From Prinia subflava (lineage: Eukaryota; Chordata; Aves; Passeriformes; Cisticolidae), in NCBI RefSeq assembly GCF_021018805.1, contig NC_086283.1:57365775-57429774 (forward strand): a DNA stretch of 64,000 nt, given 5' to 3'. Shown here piece after piece: positions 22,350 to 36,200 of the stretch. A model generated the notes under the pieces. That model ran no database searches. It was not told where the DNA came from and saw only the letters and a list, made by a program, of their open reading frames with translations. Within the stretch, counting starts at the first letter, position 1, and every line of letters starts with the position of its first letter. The position numbers and the translations under genes are program-made.

Positions 22350-25300
22350 TACAACTTGTTTAACAACTGTACACTCTTCTATCACCTTGGAAGCATTAGT
22401 GTATTTGTCTGGGAAAAAATATTAAACTTTTTGATTCCAATTATCATTAATGAGGTTTTTTTTTTGTCTATATACAGGTATGTATATTAATATTGCTACC
22501 ATAACAATCTGGTAGTTACACAATTTGTAGATGAACTGAAATGGGAAATTAATGTTTTGACACTCTAATAATTCATTCTTTTACAGAAAATATATCACTG
22601 GCAACTTCACAAACAGTTATTATTTTGATAATTGATCAACATTTAATTCAGGACTGTCAAACAAGCTGCTATTAAGAAGGTTAAGAGAGTTTTCTATGCA
22701 GCACAAATGAAGTTAGTTATATCAGAGACATGCTGGAGATCAGCTCTGAGTTGAGAGCTCACAACCACTTCATGACAAAGACGTCAGGCTAATCTAATTA
22801 AAGTAGCCAGCTCCTTGACTGGCTACACCTGACATCTCTCTGTTGCATTAGTAAACTCAAACAACTTTTGTCAAGCTAAACACACTTACATACAAATGTC
22901 ATCAAGGCTCAAGAACAACTGATACTTAGTCTCTAATCTGCACAGACCACTTGGAGAAATGAGGTACTGCTCGGCATCACTTTGGGACACCTGTGGAGGC
23001 AGGTGCACAAAAAAGCAATCCCCTCCTGCCCAGCACAGTGCCCTGATTTCAGGGATCTGCACCCAGCCTGGCTTGGGGCAGGGTGTGGTCCCAGCCGAAG
23101 CAGCACTTGCAAATGAAAAACATACCATGCCTTCAACACCCAACTAAAAAAAGTTTTACTAGTAACACTTGCCCTGACACATAACAAGGGATCAATGGCT
23201 AGGACCTGGAAAGACACAAATCCTTCAGCTCTCTGCTGACTCAGTCTGATGAAATGCTGCTGCCTCTGCTGCACGAGTACTCGACTCATTATCACCAAAT
23301 CCCAGATCCCGGCTGCAGGTCACGTCAGACTTCACTGTCCCTGGCCCTGGTGAACCAGGAAGACATATATCCCCATGTGAAGCCTTTACGGACAGCTGTC
23401 AGCCAGAGCACTGGTAGCCACTTGATACAGTATCCAGAAGGGAAAACACCACAGTTCTCACTGGGATCCTAGTTTCATCCTTCACTCTGCTGCCTGGCCT
23501 GCTTGCCCACTGCTAGCTGCCCATCCCTTTGCCAGGCAGTGCAGACCACCCCGCGCTGGCAGGGCACACCTCTGTCCTTTTTCCATGTCATTCTACACAA
23601 GGCCACAGACACTGTGGGATCAGGATCCCTGAGGACTGGACACAAGTGGGCGTCTCTGCGCATGAGGTGTGGCTCTGTCAGAGCCCACCTCACAGGCCAG
23701 GGACGAGGCAGGCACTGTGTGTGACCAGAGAGATTGCAGAGACAAGTGGACACAACGCTTCTTCAGCGTGGGGTGCCCCCATGGCAAACAGGGATGGAGG
23801 CTCTTCTACCACCCAAATAAGCAAAAACCATTCCTGGAGGCAGCAGAGTTCATATCAGTATGTCTGCCAGGAATACGACCCAGGTGAACAAGAACGGGGT
23901 TTCTCTGTGACTGGATTTAAACCAAACCACTTAAGGTACTCGGCATTCAGACTTTTCAGTTTTTCCAGCAAATCCTACAGCTTGAAAGCCCCTTTCCCTG
24001 TTTTGTTACGTACTAACTCCTATACAATAAACCTCTTAACTTACAACACTACAGCACTCCCTCGTCTTCTGAATCTTGCCAGTACTGGATGCCCAATACA
24101 AAACAAAGATACAGTAGTACAAATGTGCAGATACTTAGGAATATTAAATAAGCAGCTTTTTAAATTAATATAGGCAGTACAAAGCATTTTGAGTTACACT
24201 GTCTACATATGGCAAATCTTATAGCTAAACTTCAAAATACAAAGAAACAGCCAAGCTAGTGCAATTGGAAATTAAATAGCTAAGACTGTGACAGGAGAAA
24301 GGAAAAAAAGAGAAGGAAAAAACCAGTACAGGTGAAAGATAAATGATCCAAATTATAAACTGGCAAGGACAGTCTGCATAATACTGAAAGTGTAAATGAC
24401 TTTCATACTTATCTCCATTCATGGTCTTTCCTCAGATTGTTTTAACAATTGTACACAGATTGGAAAAAAGAGTTTCTGAAAGAAACCAATAACACAGCTC
24501 AAATGTAGAGAGAAAAATACAACAGCCATAAACTACTGTGTATATACATATTAAGGAAACAGGCAGTGCCTGTGAACAAAATACCACCCGGTAGTTTGCC
24601 TGGCTCGGAGATTATCAGATGAAACTTGCTTGGTTTTCTAAGGAAGATGGGATCGCCAAGCAGCAATTCATTAGTCATTTCTCCTGGTAAAACACCTCCT
24701 TGGCTTTACTTTATTTGTTTAAAGATTCAGAGTGGATCCTTTAAGGGTGCAGGTGCTTTGAAATTTTAACAGTAACCAAAAGGCCTTTTTTACGAACTCT
24801 TTAAGACTAGATTTTTATAGTTCAGTATACGAAAATGTTGCAGGAAGTCTGTGTGTTAATACTGTTAATCAGAATTAAATAAAGTGGACAGGCAGAAGTA
24901 AGATGGAGAGCTGACAGTGCTCTGTCAGTTTGCAGAACGCCTCCTGTTGACTTGTGAATACAGGATTTCCTCTCTTCTAGCCTCATAGGAGACTTTTTGT
25001 GAAGAGAAAGAGTAAGTGGAAGTGGGAAATGGGGAAGCCATTCCCCAGGATGGTAAGCTTCTCTGCAAGTAGATCCCCCTTTGAAATCAGATGGCCATGA
25101 GTCTTAAGTGTAGAACTGGTTAAGTTTTGGTTATGCAGTCTGGACAGAAAAGCAAGTCATGCACTGAACAGTCCCTGTTATAATAATGCTGCAGGTCATG
25201 CAACCACATCACTGCAAATAAAAGAATAAAGAAGAAAGTTAAAAAGCAGATAACATATTACTGTTGAAAAAAACCAACAAAACAGAGAACAGAACATGTC

Positions 25301-28300
25301 TTTTTTAAAAGCAGTTTAGTAAGGCCACCTCTACTTAAAGTTGTGCAAATTCACAGGGAAAATACCTTTGCCAAGCAACCGTTCAAATTACCAGGAAGGT
25401 TACAGGCTTATAATTGGAAAAAGCAAAAAAATAGCCTTGGTCAATATCTAAATTCAGCTGTAATTAAACTTTACACACTTCTGAGTAAAATTCTTCAGGG
25501 CACCATTCTTAACTAAAATAGCTGGAAGGTAAGTTTACACAGCATGAGTCTCAGGCATTCCTGCTGTCTGTGAGTAGAACTGTTAAAGCAAGATAAAGTG
25601 AAAGGTGCCCAACCAATTCTGTTTACATGCTAAAAGACCTAAAAGACAATCAGAGTCATGACAACTGTCTTGAGCTCTGAGCACCATTGAAGGCATTTAA
25701 ATTTCATCAGAGCTCATCCTGTGCATCAGACTCAGCATCACTGCCCCACTGCATTGGCAAATTCTATCCCTTGCACGCAAACAAAGGTTTGAATTGCCAG
25801 AAAATGATACACGTTCTTGTTAAAGTAAACTGAGTCAGGAGTCACTCAGCAGTCACTCTACAATTGCTGAGGAAGGGAATCTAAGTTTGGAAGAGAACTG
25901 GAGAGGTTGGCACAGTTCTCCATTGTCACTGATGCACCCCTTTTCGTGGCCAGTGTAACTGGAACACCTTACTGACACAGCTACGGTGCTTCCATTTTGC
26001 TCAAGTAACACAGATGTCCCTAGACAGCACTGGCACAGCACTAAATGGGCATTTTTGTTTTCATATTGCAAAGAGCAAATTGGCTTCACCAGAATGAAAT
26101 TAGAGCCTCTTTCCCCACTTCCCTCTCCCTTGTATTGCACTGGTCAAAAATGATTCTAAGAATGCTTCTTGTGATGGGACACTCCAGATTAAATACATTA
26201 AAAGAGTATTTATGCCACAAGTCCTGTAGCTTGTGCATCCTTCTTCTTTTCCTTCTCATTAATCCACTCAGAATACTAACCATAATTGAAAAACAAATAG
26301 AAACACAAAGACACATATCAAATGGAATAACAAATTTAACACATTCAACACATTCAAAGACCTCGAGGGCGCGTATTTTGAGCAATCATTGTCTTTTAAG
26401 CTTGCTTGGCACTGCTTGGTGCATAAAGTTACACAGTTCAGGATTAATATGAAGATCACTGTAGCTATTCTATAAAAAATAAAAAGTTCAAGCTACATAA
26501 GCATGTACCTATTCTATTGTGTATAAATGAATATAATCTATTCCTTTAGTCTCACCTGGCTATTATTTAGCCCAAACTTATTTAGTAGCACTTCAAGTGT
26601 CCTTCAAGTGTACATTGCACATACACAGAAGTGATACTACAGGCTTCTCTTCGAGTCAACAGTACTTTCGAGAGGTCTTGTAAACTCAGGACACTGTATT
26701 ATATTTCAAGGATGTAAAAATTCATCTGTTAGTGTCCTTTCCTGACTAGAAATTCTCATGTTCTAAAAATAGTTGTCTGTCAATTTCTCTATTTTAAAGC
26801 CACCTGTTGAGACAGCAACACATAGAAGAAAACAGAGATGCAAGATGTGAGTGTAAGTTCACTGAGCGTAACCTGTCACTGCATCTGCAGCATCTTTAGA
26901 GACAGTTTATGCAGCAGACAGTGTGTCTAGGGAGGAGTGACAAAGAGAATACAAAGCAGATAATAAATTTTAAAAATTGTATCCTTATAATGTAATGCTT
27001 GTAATTATTCCAAGACTTTATTGATACTGCTAAACAAAAGCTTTAAAATCTCTCTCAAAACCACTGATGCCTCTAGGAAATAAGTTTACTCTCCAGCTTA
27101 CTAACCTTTTGTGACTGTGAACAATAACCACTGCTTTACAACCTTTTAAATTATATAACTAATGTTGTCTTCAAATCCACATCAAAAGTCTGATTTGTCT
27201 GAAAATCTCATTACAACTATTTTATAACTCCATAAATACTATACCACTGGGGATTTTCTCTTAAAATTCTATCCACTTTCATGATCAGGCTAACAACATG
27301 AGAACGCTAACAGTAACAACTGGACTTTATGTTAGCTCTCTTCCTTTCAAGTTAGGTATAATCATTGGTGATTTGATTTCCATTTCCAGAATAAGCTACT
27401 CTATACCTGCGGAAATACTTGCTTTTGCAGTGTTTCACATCTGTGCCATGCTACAGTAGTTAGCAGTTCTTCAAAGTGCTGACAAATGTCTGCTTTTTTA
27501 ACAACTAAAACAACCACGTTCCTCCTGCAATCCCTTCATCGGATCACAAAGGACCCCTCTAATGCAAAGCAATGAATAAAGTCAGCTCCAGAAAGGAAAA
27601 GCTGCCCAACTGACCTGTATTTCCCTCTACTTGCAGTATTTTTCATGTTGTATAGATCAGTCTCTGAGATCCATAGCAGCAAGACAGCCGCAAGAAATTT
27701 TATTTGACAAAAGGATTTGTTTTCAGTCTGGAAATGACACAATATGCAAAGGGGACTGAAGGATACGCAATTTTCCAAATGACTTTACATGCACAGCAAG
27801 CAGCAGCAGAGCAAATTCCTGATATGCCACCAGAGCCAACTAATGCAGAAATATACTCCAGGATAGTCCTTCTCTACCTTGGTAAGGCCCAAAGATGAGG
27901 CAGAACGAGTTCCTACTGCTCCACTGACTGCCATCTGACACCACAACAATCTGCTCTGGAAGCTGTCTTGGCTCACTGTCAGGTGCTCCTTCAATGCCCC
28001 ATGGGACGATGTGATTTGTCAAGTTTCCCAGAGACCCCCAATCAACATTCATCAATTGCCTGATTCAGTGAGCTAATGCATTTTTAAAATGAACTTTATG
28101 TCCCAATATTTTAATGAATACACAAAATCAAAGAAAATCAGAGGGTACAATGGAGCTAAGAGTAGAATCAAAATTCACAGAGTTTTACTGTACCAGATGC
28201 AAGAAGTCTGAGGTTGCAGTGGCTGATAAATGACAGCTTCTGTCTTATACATGGGTAAAACCTCTAACAGTTATTTAATTAAAATTAAATTTAATTGAAA

Positions 28301-31300
28301 AGATAAAAACCTAGCTCAATAATCTCAGGTTCTTCTTCATTTATTTTCAAATTAATACAAAAATGCAAAATGGCAAAAGAATGCTCTTCTGATTTTTGTA
28401 CTGACCAGCTGCTTGCATCTGCCTCCTTCATTTTCAAACCAATGAAATCACACCTTATTTTGAGTTATAGGCTGCAGGATCACTGACAAACTTCTGCTAC
28501 TTTTGTGGATTTCCAGAAGGAAGAAAGACCACAGGAGTAAGGCAATCGAGTCAGCCATGCCAGGATATGTTCTTGATTCCTAAAGAGTGACAAACTGGAG
28601 GCATGGGTAGGATCCTACCTAGAATATGATATTTGCTCCAAAAAACCTCACTACTTGGAGGTATATCCTCATAAATCCTTCTAGCAATTTATTTATGCAA
28701 TGCCAGGTGAGGAAAATGCCTGCTAAATTTGGTTAGGACATACTGAAGTTTATCAATAAAATCTTACAGCAAAACACAGCATCCATATTCTACCTAAAAC
28801 ACATGTGCAAAAACCCATAAGAAGTCAGTATTGCATAGCTGACTGAGTGCAAAAATACCTCCCTCATCAATCCTTGCAAAAAGTCAGTATGTTGGGCAAA
28901 AATAAAAAAAACTCTGTACAGTAAGTAAAATTGAAATACTGTTTTACCTCATAAGAAAAAGGAAAGTTAGCCACATTCAGGACAGTCTTCCTCCAAATCA
29001 CTAACAAGAAAATCAAGTGGTGACATTAAAATATCTTACAATCTTCCAAATCTACAGAAAATGTCAACACATCAGGACAATTAAACCCACTCAAATCATT
29101 CAGGAAGCTGTTAAGTGTATAGTCTCATATACTAGAGAAGACAGGAAAAGCAAAAGCTACTTGCACATGTCGAAATACCAAGGACTTTAAAATTGGCAAA
29201 AAGCTTCTAAATTTTCTTGACAGCTTACACATAGCACTTACTATTTGAGATCATAATAAAGCAGTAATAGGAATATTCACTGTTAATTCTTTCATACACA
29301 TATAAAAATGCCAGTGCTCCTTACAGAACAGAGCCACAAAAAACTTTCAAAAGTATTACTGCTAGTGTGATTGACACTTGAACAGGCCATTTGATCATTT
29401 CCAATCAGAATGGAAGGCATCTTGTAGCCATTATATATTTACTTCATATTGCAATACACAAAGTTGTACATTCCACACATGTATCTACCTTGGCACTGTG
29501 AATGGAACACACAACCTTTAAATTAGACTACTTCAGTTTTCACGGCACTTAGAAAATACATGTTATGATCCCAGTGGTTATGTGTTGCTATCAAGAACAC
29601 AGGGAACTTGAAATTTTTTTCTGTAATGTCTGATCAGATATGCTAAGAACTCAACTCTCCACAGAAGCACATGAACTGGACCGAATACATCCTTTTAGGT
29701 AAGAAACTAAGCTTCAGCTCTAAACAATGAAAATATTTATCCATTTATTGGATAAATAAATGTTCTCTTTTATTGGCATGAATTAAAATCTGTCAGAAAG
29801 ATTGTTCTGGGCAGATCCTCAGCACAATGCCCAGAAAAGTACTCTAATAAACTCCTCAGCTGTTTTATTTCTGACGTGGAGAATCTTCTGTCTTTAAGCT
29901 CAGTTGTAGAGGTTTTTTTCTGGGATGTATCGGGAAAGATGTAACACTGGCTTAGTAATTATCATTACAATTTTGAGGTAAATAGTAATTTCTTGCCTCA
30001 GGGGAAAAAGAGTATTCCTAAAAAATAGTTCTCAGGACTATCTAACATATTGAGAGAATTCTGTTCCATAGGCTGGAGCTTTTACCTATATTCTTTTCTT
30101 ACTCAAGGTAAGACAAATAGGGAGCATACACTGGTAGCTCCCCTATATATGTGTTTATTCCCTGGAGTTACAGTCTGCGCTCCGTCTTTTTCTTAATACA
30201 CACTGCTTACAAAGATATGTAACAAGCAAGCAAAATAATGAAGCTGAACCCTTCGAATAAAAAGCTGGTTTTGTGAAAGAGAAGATTTAATTATGTTCAC
30301 CACTTGCATTCATCCACACACAAAGATTGAGAATGGATGTATGCAGCAAATTAAAGTAGTAAAGCACTGAAGAACAAAGAATTTAACTCCTCTTAACTAA
30401 TAATAGAAGACATCGCAAATGACTTACTAGAACCAGACAGCAACTGAGTATATTTCTGTAACAGTGCGGTACATTTTAAGGTTTTATATTCAACATGAAT
30501 TCTGGTAAATACCAGAATTTCTGCAAGTTTGTAAATTCTCAAAGAGAAAATGATTGTTCACTTGCTTAACAATTATTATGAGCAACAGCAAAGCTTAGAT
30601 TCAATATGAGTCGTGTTGCTCTTTGATGCTATATAATGATGCTATTTTTGAAGAGAACTACAGAAAACACTTCAGTGTCTTATCTTCAAGGGAAAAGGAA
30701 AGACAGAATCACAAAGAAGAAGAGAAAAGCCAACAATCATCCAGAAACAAAAGAAGCTATGAGAGACTGGAAAGTAAAAGCATAAGACAAGACTTCTAAT
30801 CACCGTCTGTTCATTTCCTAACTCTCAGGGCCATTAGCCTGTCATCAAAACTTTGGAGGCAAAACAGTAAAACAAATATTAACATAACAAAAGGAATTAC
30901 TTTTATTCTAGTGTGCTGATTGTGTTCAAGTACTTTTAGACCTGCACCTAATTAACTGCAGCAAGTAATTAAATTACTAGCCAAAATTATGAGATAAAAC
31001 TTCTCATTAAGGTTCCATCCCTTTCTTTCACAAATAGCCCTTGGCAGTTTAGTAACAGAAAAAGTTAGCTAGATTAAAATGAGGAGCCCTGAAGCTTTAG
31101 GTATTCTTAGGTTCTTGTTCTGGTTAATACAAAATGCTGTAACTTCAAACAGGAACATCAAATTCCCTCAGAACAGTCTTGCTCCTGCTGACGTACAGCA
31201 TGTGGTAAACAGCTCTTCAAGTTATTAAAATTGATTGCACAAGGTCAGTAAAAGATATCCCACATAAATTGTAATCGTCTAGATCATTACACATAGTATT

Positions 31301-33156
31301 TTGTATACAGATTATTTTGTATCTCAGTAAGAGACAGCAGATTGAGTATATCACCTCACTGAGATACAGAAATTATCCACAACTTCATTTGCATTGTTGT
31401 CTTTCTGCATACAAGAAACCTGCAATGTCTCATCTAATTTTTGCAAGCATAGCCCATACCAGTCATACAGTGCATAAGTACAGAAAATTTTTAGAAAACC
31501 ATTTTTTCCCAAAACTGTTATGTAGAATTCAGCATCTGTTTTCTGGGGTGTGGGGGCAGTGTAACTGGAATTAAAAAAATTTTTCAGAAACACACTGAAT
31601 GCATTTCTTAGCCCAGATGATGGGCTAAAGGATGAGGATAAAACTAGTACTTAAAATGTCATTCACCTGTTTATTACCCTTTAATCTAGGTGAGCTTGTA
31701 TTAATTGTCCATTGCTCATTCTACCCAAATTTTGAATTAAAACAGACGTTCAGATGGTTGATAAATGCTATCTTTTCCCTAAATATTTTCTCTAAAGGGA
31801 TTTATGCAAAAATAAATGTCTCCACTTATAAGTGCAATGAAATGAAGTCAAAGAGTAAATTTATAAACCGACTGCATGTGCATTATAGTCCAAGGAGTCT
31901 CTAAATAAAAACCTAAATTTAAAACCAGTCTCTAAATTTAAAATTGAATCACAACAAGATGTATGAATATTAAACTTCCAGCCAACACTCAGGTTCTCTG
32001 TGTCCATCAATTCTTTGACAAAAATGACAGGGAATGCATAGAACTGGTCAGGGAAAATGCACAACTTTGTAGGAACAGAACCTAAATAGGAGGAGCCTCC
32101 ATCCACTTATCAACAAGAAAGTGTTACAACAATTAATCAGCTGTACACTAAAAAGGCAGTACAACAAATCACAGCCAGTTTCCAACAAACTCAGCAATAA
32201 ACTCACCTGAAGGCACTGGTACCATTAGTAAGGCAACTGATACAATTATACCCTGAATCAATATATTAAAAGCAAGCCTTTTAGTAGGGGATAACAACTG
32301 GAATACATTAACAATATTAACTGGGGCCTTGATCCGTTATGTATTGTTCATCCATAATCAGAGAATTTTAAAACAAATGTCCTTTTAAAATGGATGACAA
32401 AGTAGCAGATTAGCACATGCAAAATAATTCTCCACCTTTTCAGAATATGTATTTAAGCTAACACTTGACAAAGAGTGGAATAAACCATTTGAAAATATTC
32501 ATCTCTACCAGCAAAAGAGCTAAACACCAGTTGATAAAGAAAAAAATGGGAAAAGATCATCCTGCTTCCCTAAATGCCAAGCAAACTTTGCACTTAGGAG
32601 ATTAAAAAACCCCCTCCATCTTTCTTTTTTGCATTGTTGAGTTTTTTAGTATGAAATACATTTCACAATAAAATTATAATCCAACTTTGCATGTCTGTTA
32701 TGAGATTTCAGCATTTTTCTGAAGCAACAGGATAGGAGATGAAATAAAAAGCTGATTCCCTTTGAACAAAAACAGTCTTATAAAGCATAACAACCCTTAC
32801 AGGCACCAATGTGCCAGCTGTGATAAGAAATCTACATTGTCATATGGTCCACGTGAGGTTTTTCGTAAGAGACCAGGTTTCATACAAATAAGACTGTTGT
32901 TATACAACACTCTTCTAGATGTTTGCAAAATTTTGGCACATTCAGAAAATACAGAGAGAAATGAACTCCAAAAAATATAAGCAAAGGGCATTACAGAGTA
33001 ATGAGAAAGCATAATAAAACCCTTTCCTGAACTGTAAAATAATAGCAGTAACGAGAGAAAGAGAAAGGATGCTGGTTTATTTTTCTTGAATGTTGTCACT
33101 TGCAATAGAAGTGGCCTGGATCACAGGGCAGCTTGCTTTCTAAGTGCAAGGCTTCT
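22350..33156 (-). other. HOOK3: Candidate long HOOK3 3' UTR
   Basis: Nearly 10.8 kb directly after the HOOK3 stop codon, AT-rich and without recognisable CR1, LTR or simple-sequence insertions, unlike the repeat-rich introns. No reading frame in it on either strand looks like a gene. A repeat-free stretch of this kind fits a long 3' UTR under constraint, but it could equally be 3' UTR plus intergenic spacer. A proximal AATAAA (33076-33081) would give a UTR of only about 100 bases. Confidence 0.45.
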
Positions 33157-33297
33157 CTACCTTGCTGTTGCTGGCTGGACATGACCAGGGTAAGATCTCC
33201 TTGTGCTCGTGGCTTGCCTTTGTCTAGCCAAGAAGGACTGTCCTGAGCCTGTACTAGCCAGTCTGTCCTCTGCTGCTTTTTTATGCAGAGTCATCCC
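33157..33297 (-). CDS. HOOK3: HOOK3 terminal coding exon, residues 673-718 and stop
   Basis: 46 codons beginning [19 protein letters not shown], ending [10 protein letters not shown], with TAG stop at 33157-33159. Acceptor CCATAG. One clear difference from human: STRRSYPG where human has SSRRSYPG. This C-terminal tail follows the last coiled coil and is the cargo-binding end. Confidence 0.97.
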   Translation of the reverse strand, partial: GMTLHKKAAEDRLASTGSGQSFLARQRQATSTRRSYPGHVQPATAR

Positions 33298-36200
33298 CTA
33301 TGGACAAAGAGAAATTCTCAGTGAATATCAATACAAAACACCAAACAACTTTATTCATTTGCATTTTGTTCATTATTTCTGTCTTCACACTGACTAAACT
33401 GTTTCCAATTAAATACACAAAGCATCATCTTTTCAAGGACACAGGTAAGATATTCTTCCTAATGCTTTGTGTGGAACTCTTCCCCTTCACTGCAGTTGTC
33501 CTCCAGGTTTAGAGCAAACACCTAAGAATTCAATCTATGCTTCTCATGGTAACTGGACAGTTCTTTCCAAAAGGGTTCCCCCCAATTCCTGGCTCCTTTC
33601 AGCATGTTGACCTAGAAAAGTACTTTTCTTCTGAAATAAGTTTAGGTATCCTCTGAGGAAATACCAGCTCATATGTCAGAAGCGTGTCTTGGGAAACACC
33701 ATGTTCTCACCAGGCAAAACCACAATGAAATTAAGAAAGCTGTGGTGGATTGTGCAGGGTATAAAAGCAGAGGGTAAAAAAAGAATAATACAGACAAAGC
33801 TATCAATGATCATCTTAGTGTTTATGAAAGGTCACTGAACTTTGAGTCTTACCTCAGGCTTGTCTTCTATTTGTTAGTGAGACTAATGCTATAGAATTGG
33901 CCAAAGACACTGGTCACTTGAAAATACCTTCAATACGTAAACAATTCAAACACACTGCTTGAGTTTAGACTTGCTGTTCATGAAGAGAATACATAGAGAT
34001 AATTTAAGATTCTAAAAAGTATTTGCCTCTGTGTTTGTGTGTTGGAAAATGCTTTTCAAATTAAAATACTGTAAATGAATGAATGCTGTTATAAACATCC
34101 CAGAATCAAACAGTATTAATAGTGTCTTTCCCTTTTTTTTCTTTTCAATTAGAAGGTTTGTGAGATTCTTACCATGTTGTACCAGGCACTAACGATAAAC
34201 TTCTCCTCCATTTCTCTTTGACTTTTTGTTTTCTCATATTCTTTCTATAAAACAAAAAATCCATATATTTAAAATCAAAATATAATAGAAGTATTAGTCT
34301 CTAACTAAAAAACGAGTTTTTACCACAAAACACAAGGATTACTACCTCCAGGGAATGAAACATTCTGTCCCGCTCCTGCAACTGATTTTTCAGTGCCTGA
34401 ATCTCAGGAGCAGCACCCTGGTTCTGTTTAGGATCTAATGTGCGGATGACCTGCAAGAGAAAACCAGTTTGCTTTTTATTAAATATGGCAAAAGTAATCT
34501 TGTAAAGGAATTAAAGCCATTTAAGTCAGGTTAAGAAATAATAATTTAAAAAGTAACTTTAAAATGTAGCTTAAAAAAGTAACTTAAAAAAACCTTAAAA
34601 TATGTCTACCTCTCTTATTAACTGTGACATATTAGAGCATCTGAACAGGGCCCTCTTTCACAGGAGCAGGAAACAAAACTACTGACAAGAAAGTGTGATA
34701 CCTAAAAGGTTCAGTACCCCAGACTCATATTGCAGTTCCTAACCCAGGCTGCATTGCCTTGGGCCAATGGTGACAGAAACAGCTTCTGTAAGATTTCTCT
34801 CTTAATAGATATCATTTTCCTGCCTGACAATTTCTCCTGCATGAGGAAGGACTGCTTCTATCCTTATGGATATTTGCCATTATTCACCTACCTGCAGTAT
34901 CAGGTGCTGTGACTTCTAGGTAGCTCTGTTAAGCCAAAAAGCACTCTGTGGCACATGCATAATTATTATGCTATTAAAAAGATGAAGACACAGCTGGTAC
35001 ACTTGTATGTGTCATCCAAGAGTGCTACCAAACAGAGCTAAATCAAGAACAAAACCAGCAAAATGCCTTAGTTATTAAGCCTTTCATAGAAAATGGCTTG
35101 AAACTTTTTAACAACCTCTGGCTATACAGAAATAGACTTCTCATCTTTTATCTTTCTACCTATTTGAGTTGTGTCCAGATATGAAATAAAACAATGCTTT
35201 AAATTTCAGTGAGACCCTTTTACTGTATGGTAAACATATGAACCCTATTAGGAGTGGCTGAGGGAGATGGGTGTGTTTAGCCTGGAGAAAACGATGGTTC
35301 TGGGAGCTCTTACCACTCTTTCCTTGAAAAAAGGTTGCAGCCAGGTGGGGGTTGTGGCCTCTTCTCCTAGGCAACCAGTGACAGGATAAGACAACATGGC
35401 CTCAAGCTGTGCCAGGGAAGGTTTAGGTTGGATTGTTAAGCATAGGAATGGGTTGCCTAGGGAGGTCGTGTAGTCACCATCCCTGGAGATGTTCAAGGTA
35501 CTGGATGTGGCACCTAGCACCATGGTCTAGTTAACACAGCTGTGATCAGTCAAAAGCTGACTTGATGATCTTGGAGATCTTCTCCAAACTAAATATTCTA
35601 TGATTCTACTCTATAAAAGCATATTATTTTAATAAGAATATACTCATTAGACCTGGATACACCTTCCATAGCGTAAGACTATAATGATTCCACAAAAAAA
35701 AAACCCCTGCATCAAAACACATCAATAACAACAAAAAGGAAAACAAACCCACAACACCAAACCAAACACAAATAAAATGAAAGTTGATGAAAAGATGATG
35801 AAAACCTAACTAATTAATGCTACTGTTGTATCAAATACTCTTTAATAATACAGTACATACAAATAAACAAATCTTACTGAAAAGGGAAAAGCTGTCTTTC
35901 AGTGGAATGTACTCTAAGACACATCAACCAATATAAAATGGCGGGGCAGTGAGACAGAGAAAATTTTTTAGACTTCCTGAAGACATTTCACAAGAAATAA
36001 TTCAGGAAACTCCACAGTAGTAAAAGAAGAAAGCATAAAGTTTTGCCAAATTAGGAACTTACTTACAGATTCCAATGTAATAATATACATTTAAAGACAC
36101 TGATATGCTTTTAAGAAATTCAAAGTAGTGAAGTATAGTGCCAAAATATTGCTGTTTCAAAGCTAGTAGTATAACCATATTCCCAATACTTAAATATTAG

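Noticed and set aside
27704..27898. Forward frame containing MTLHAQQAAAEQ, which looks a little like the HOOK3 terminal exon start [10 protein letters not shown]
   Set aside because: It is on the wrong strand for HOOK3, the resemblance is limited to a few residues, and the true terminal exon is at 33157-33297.
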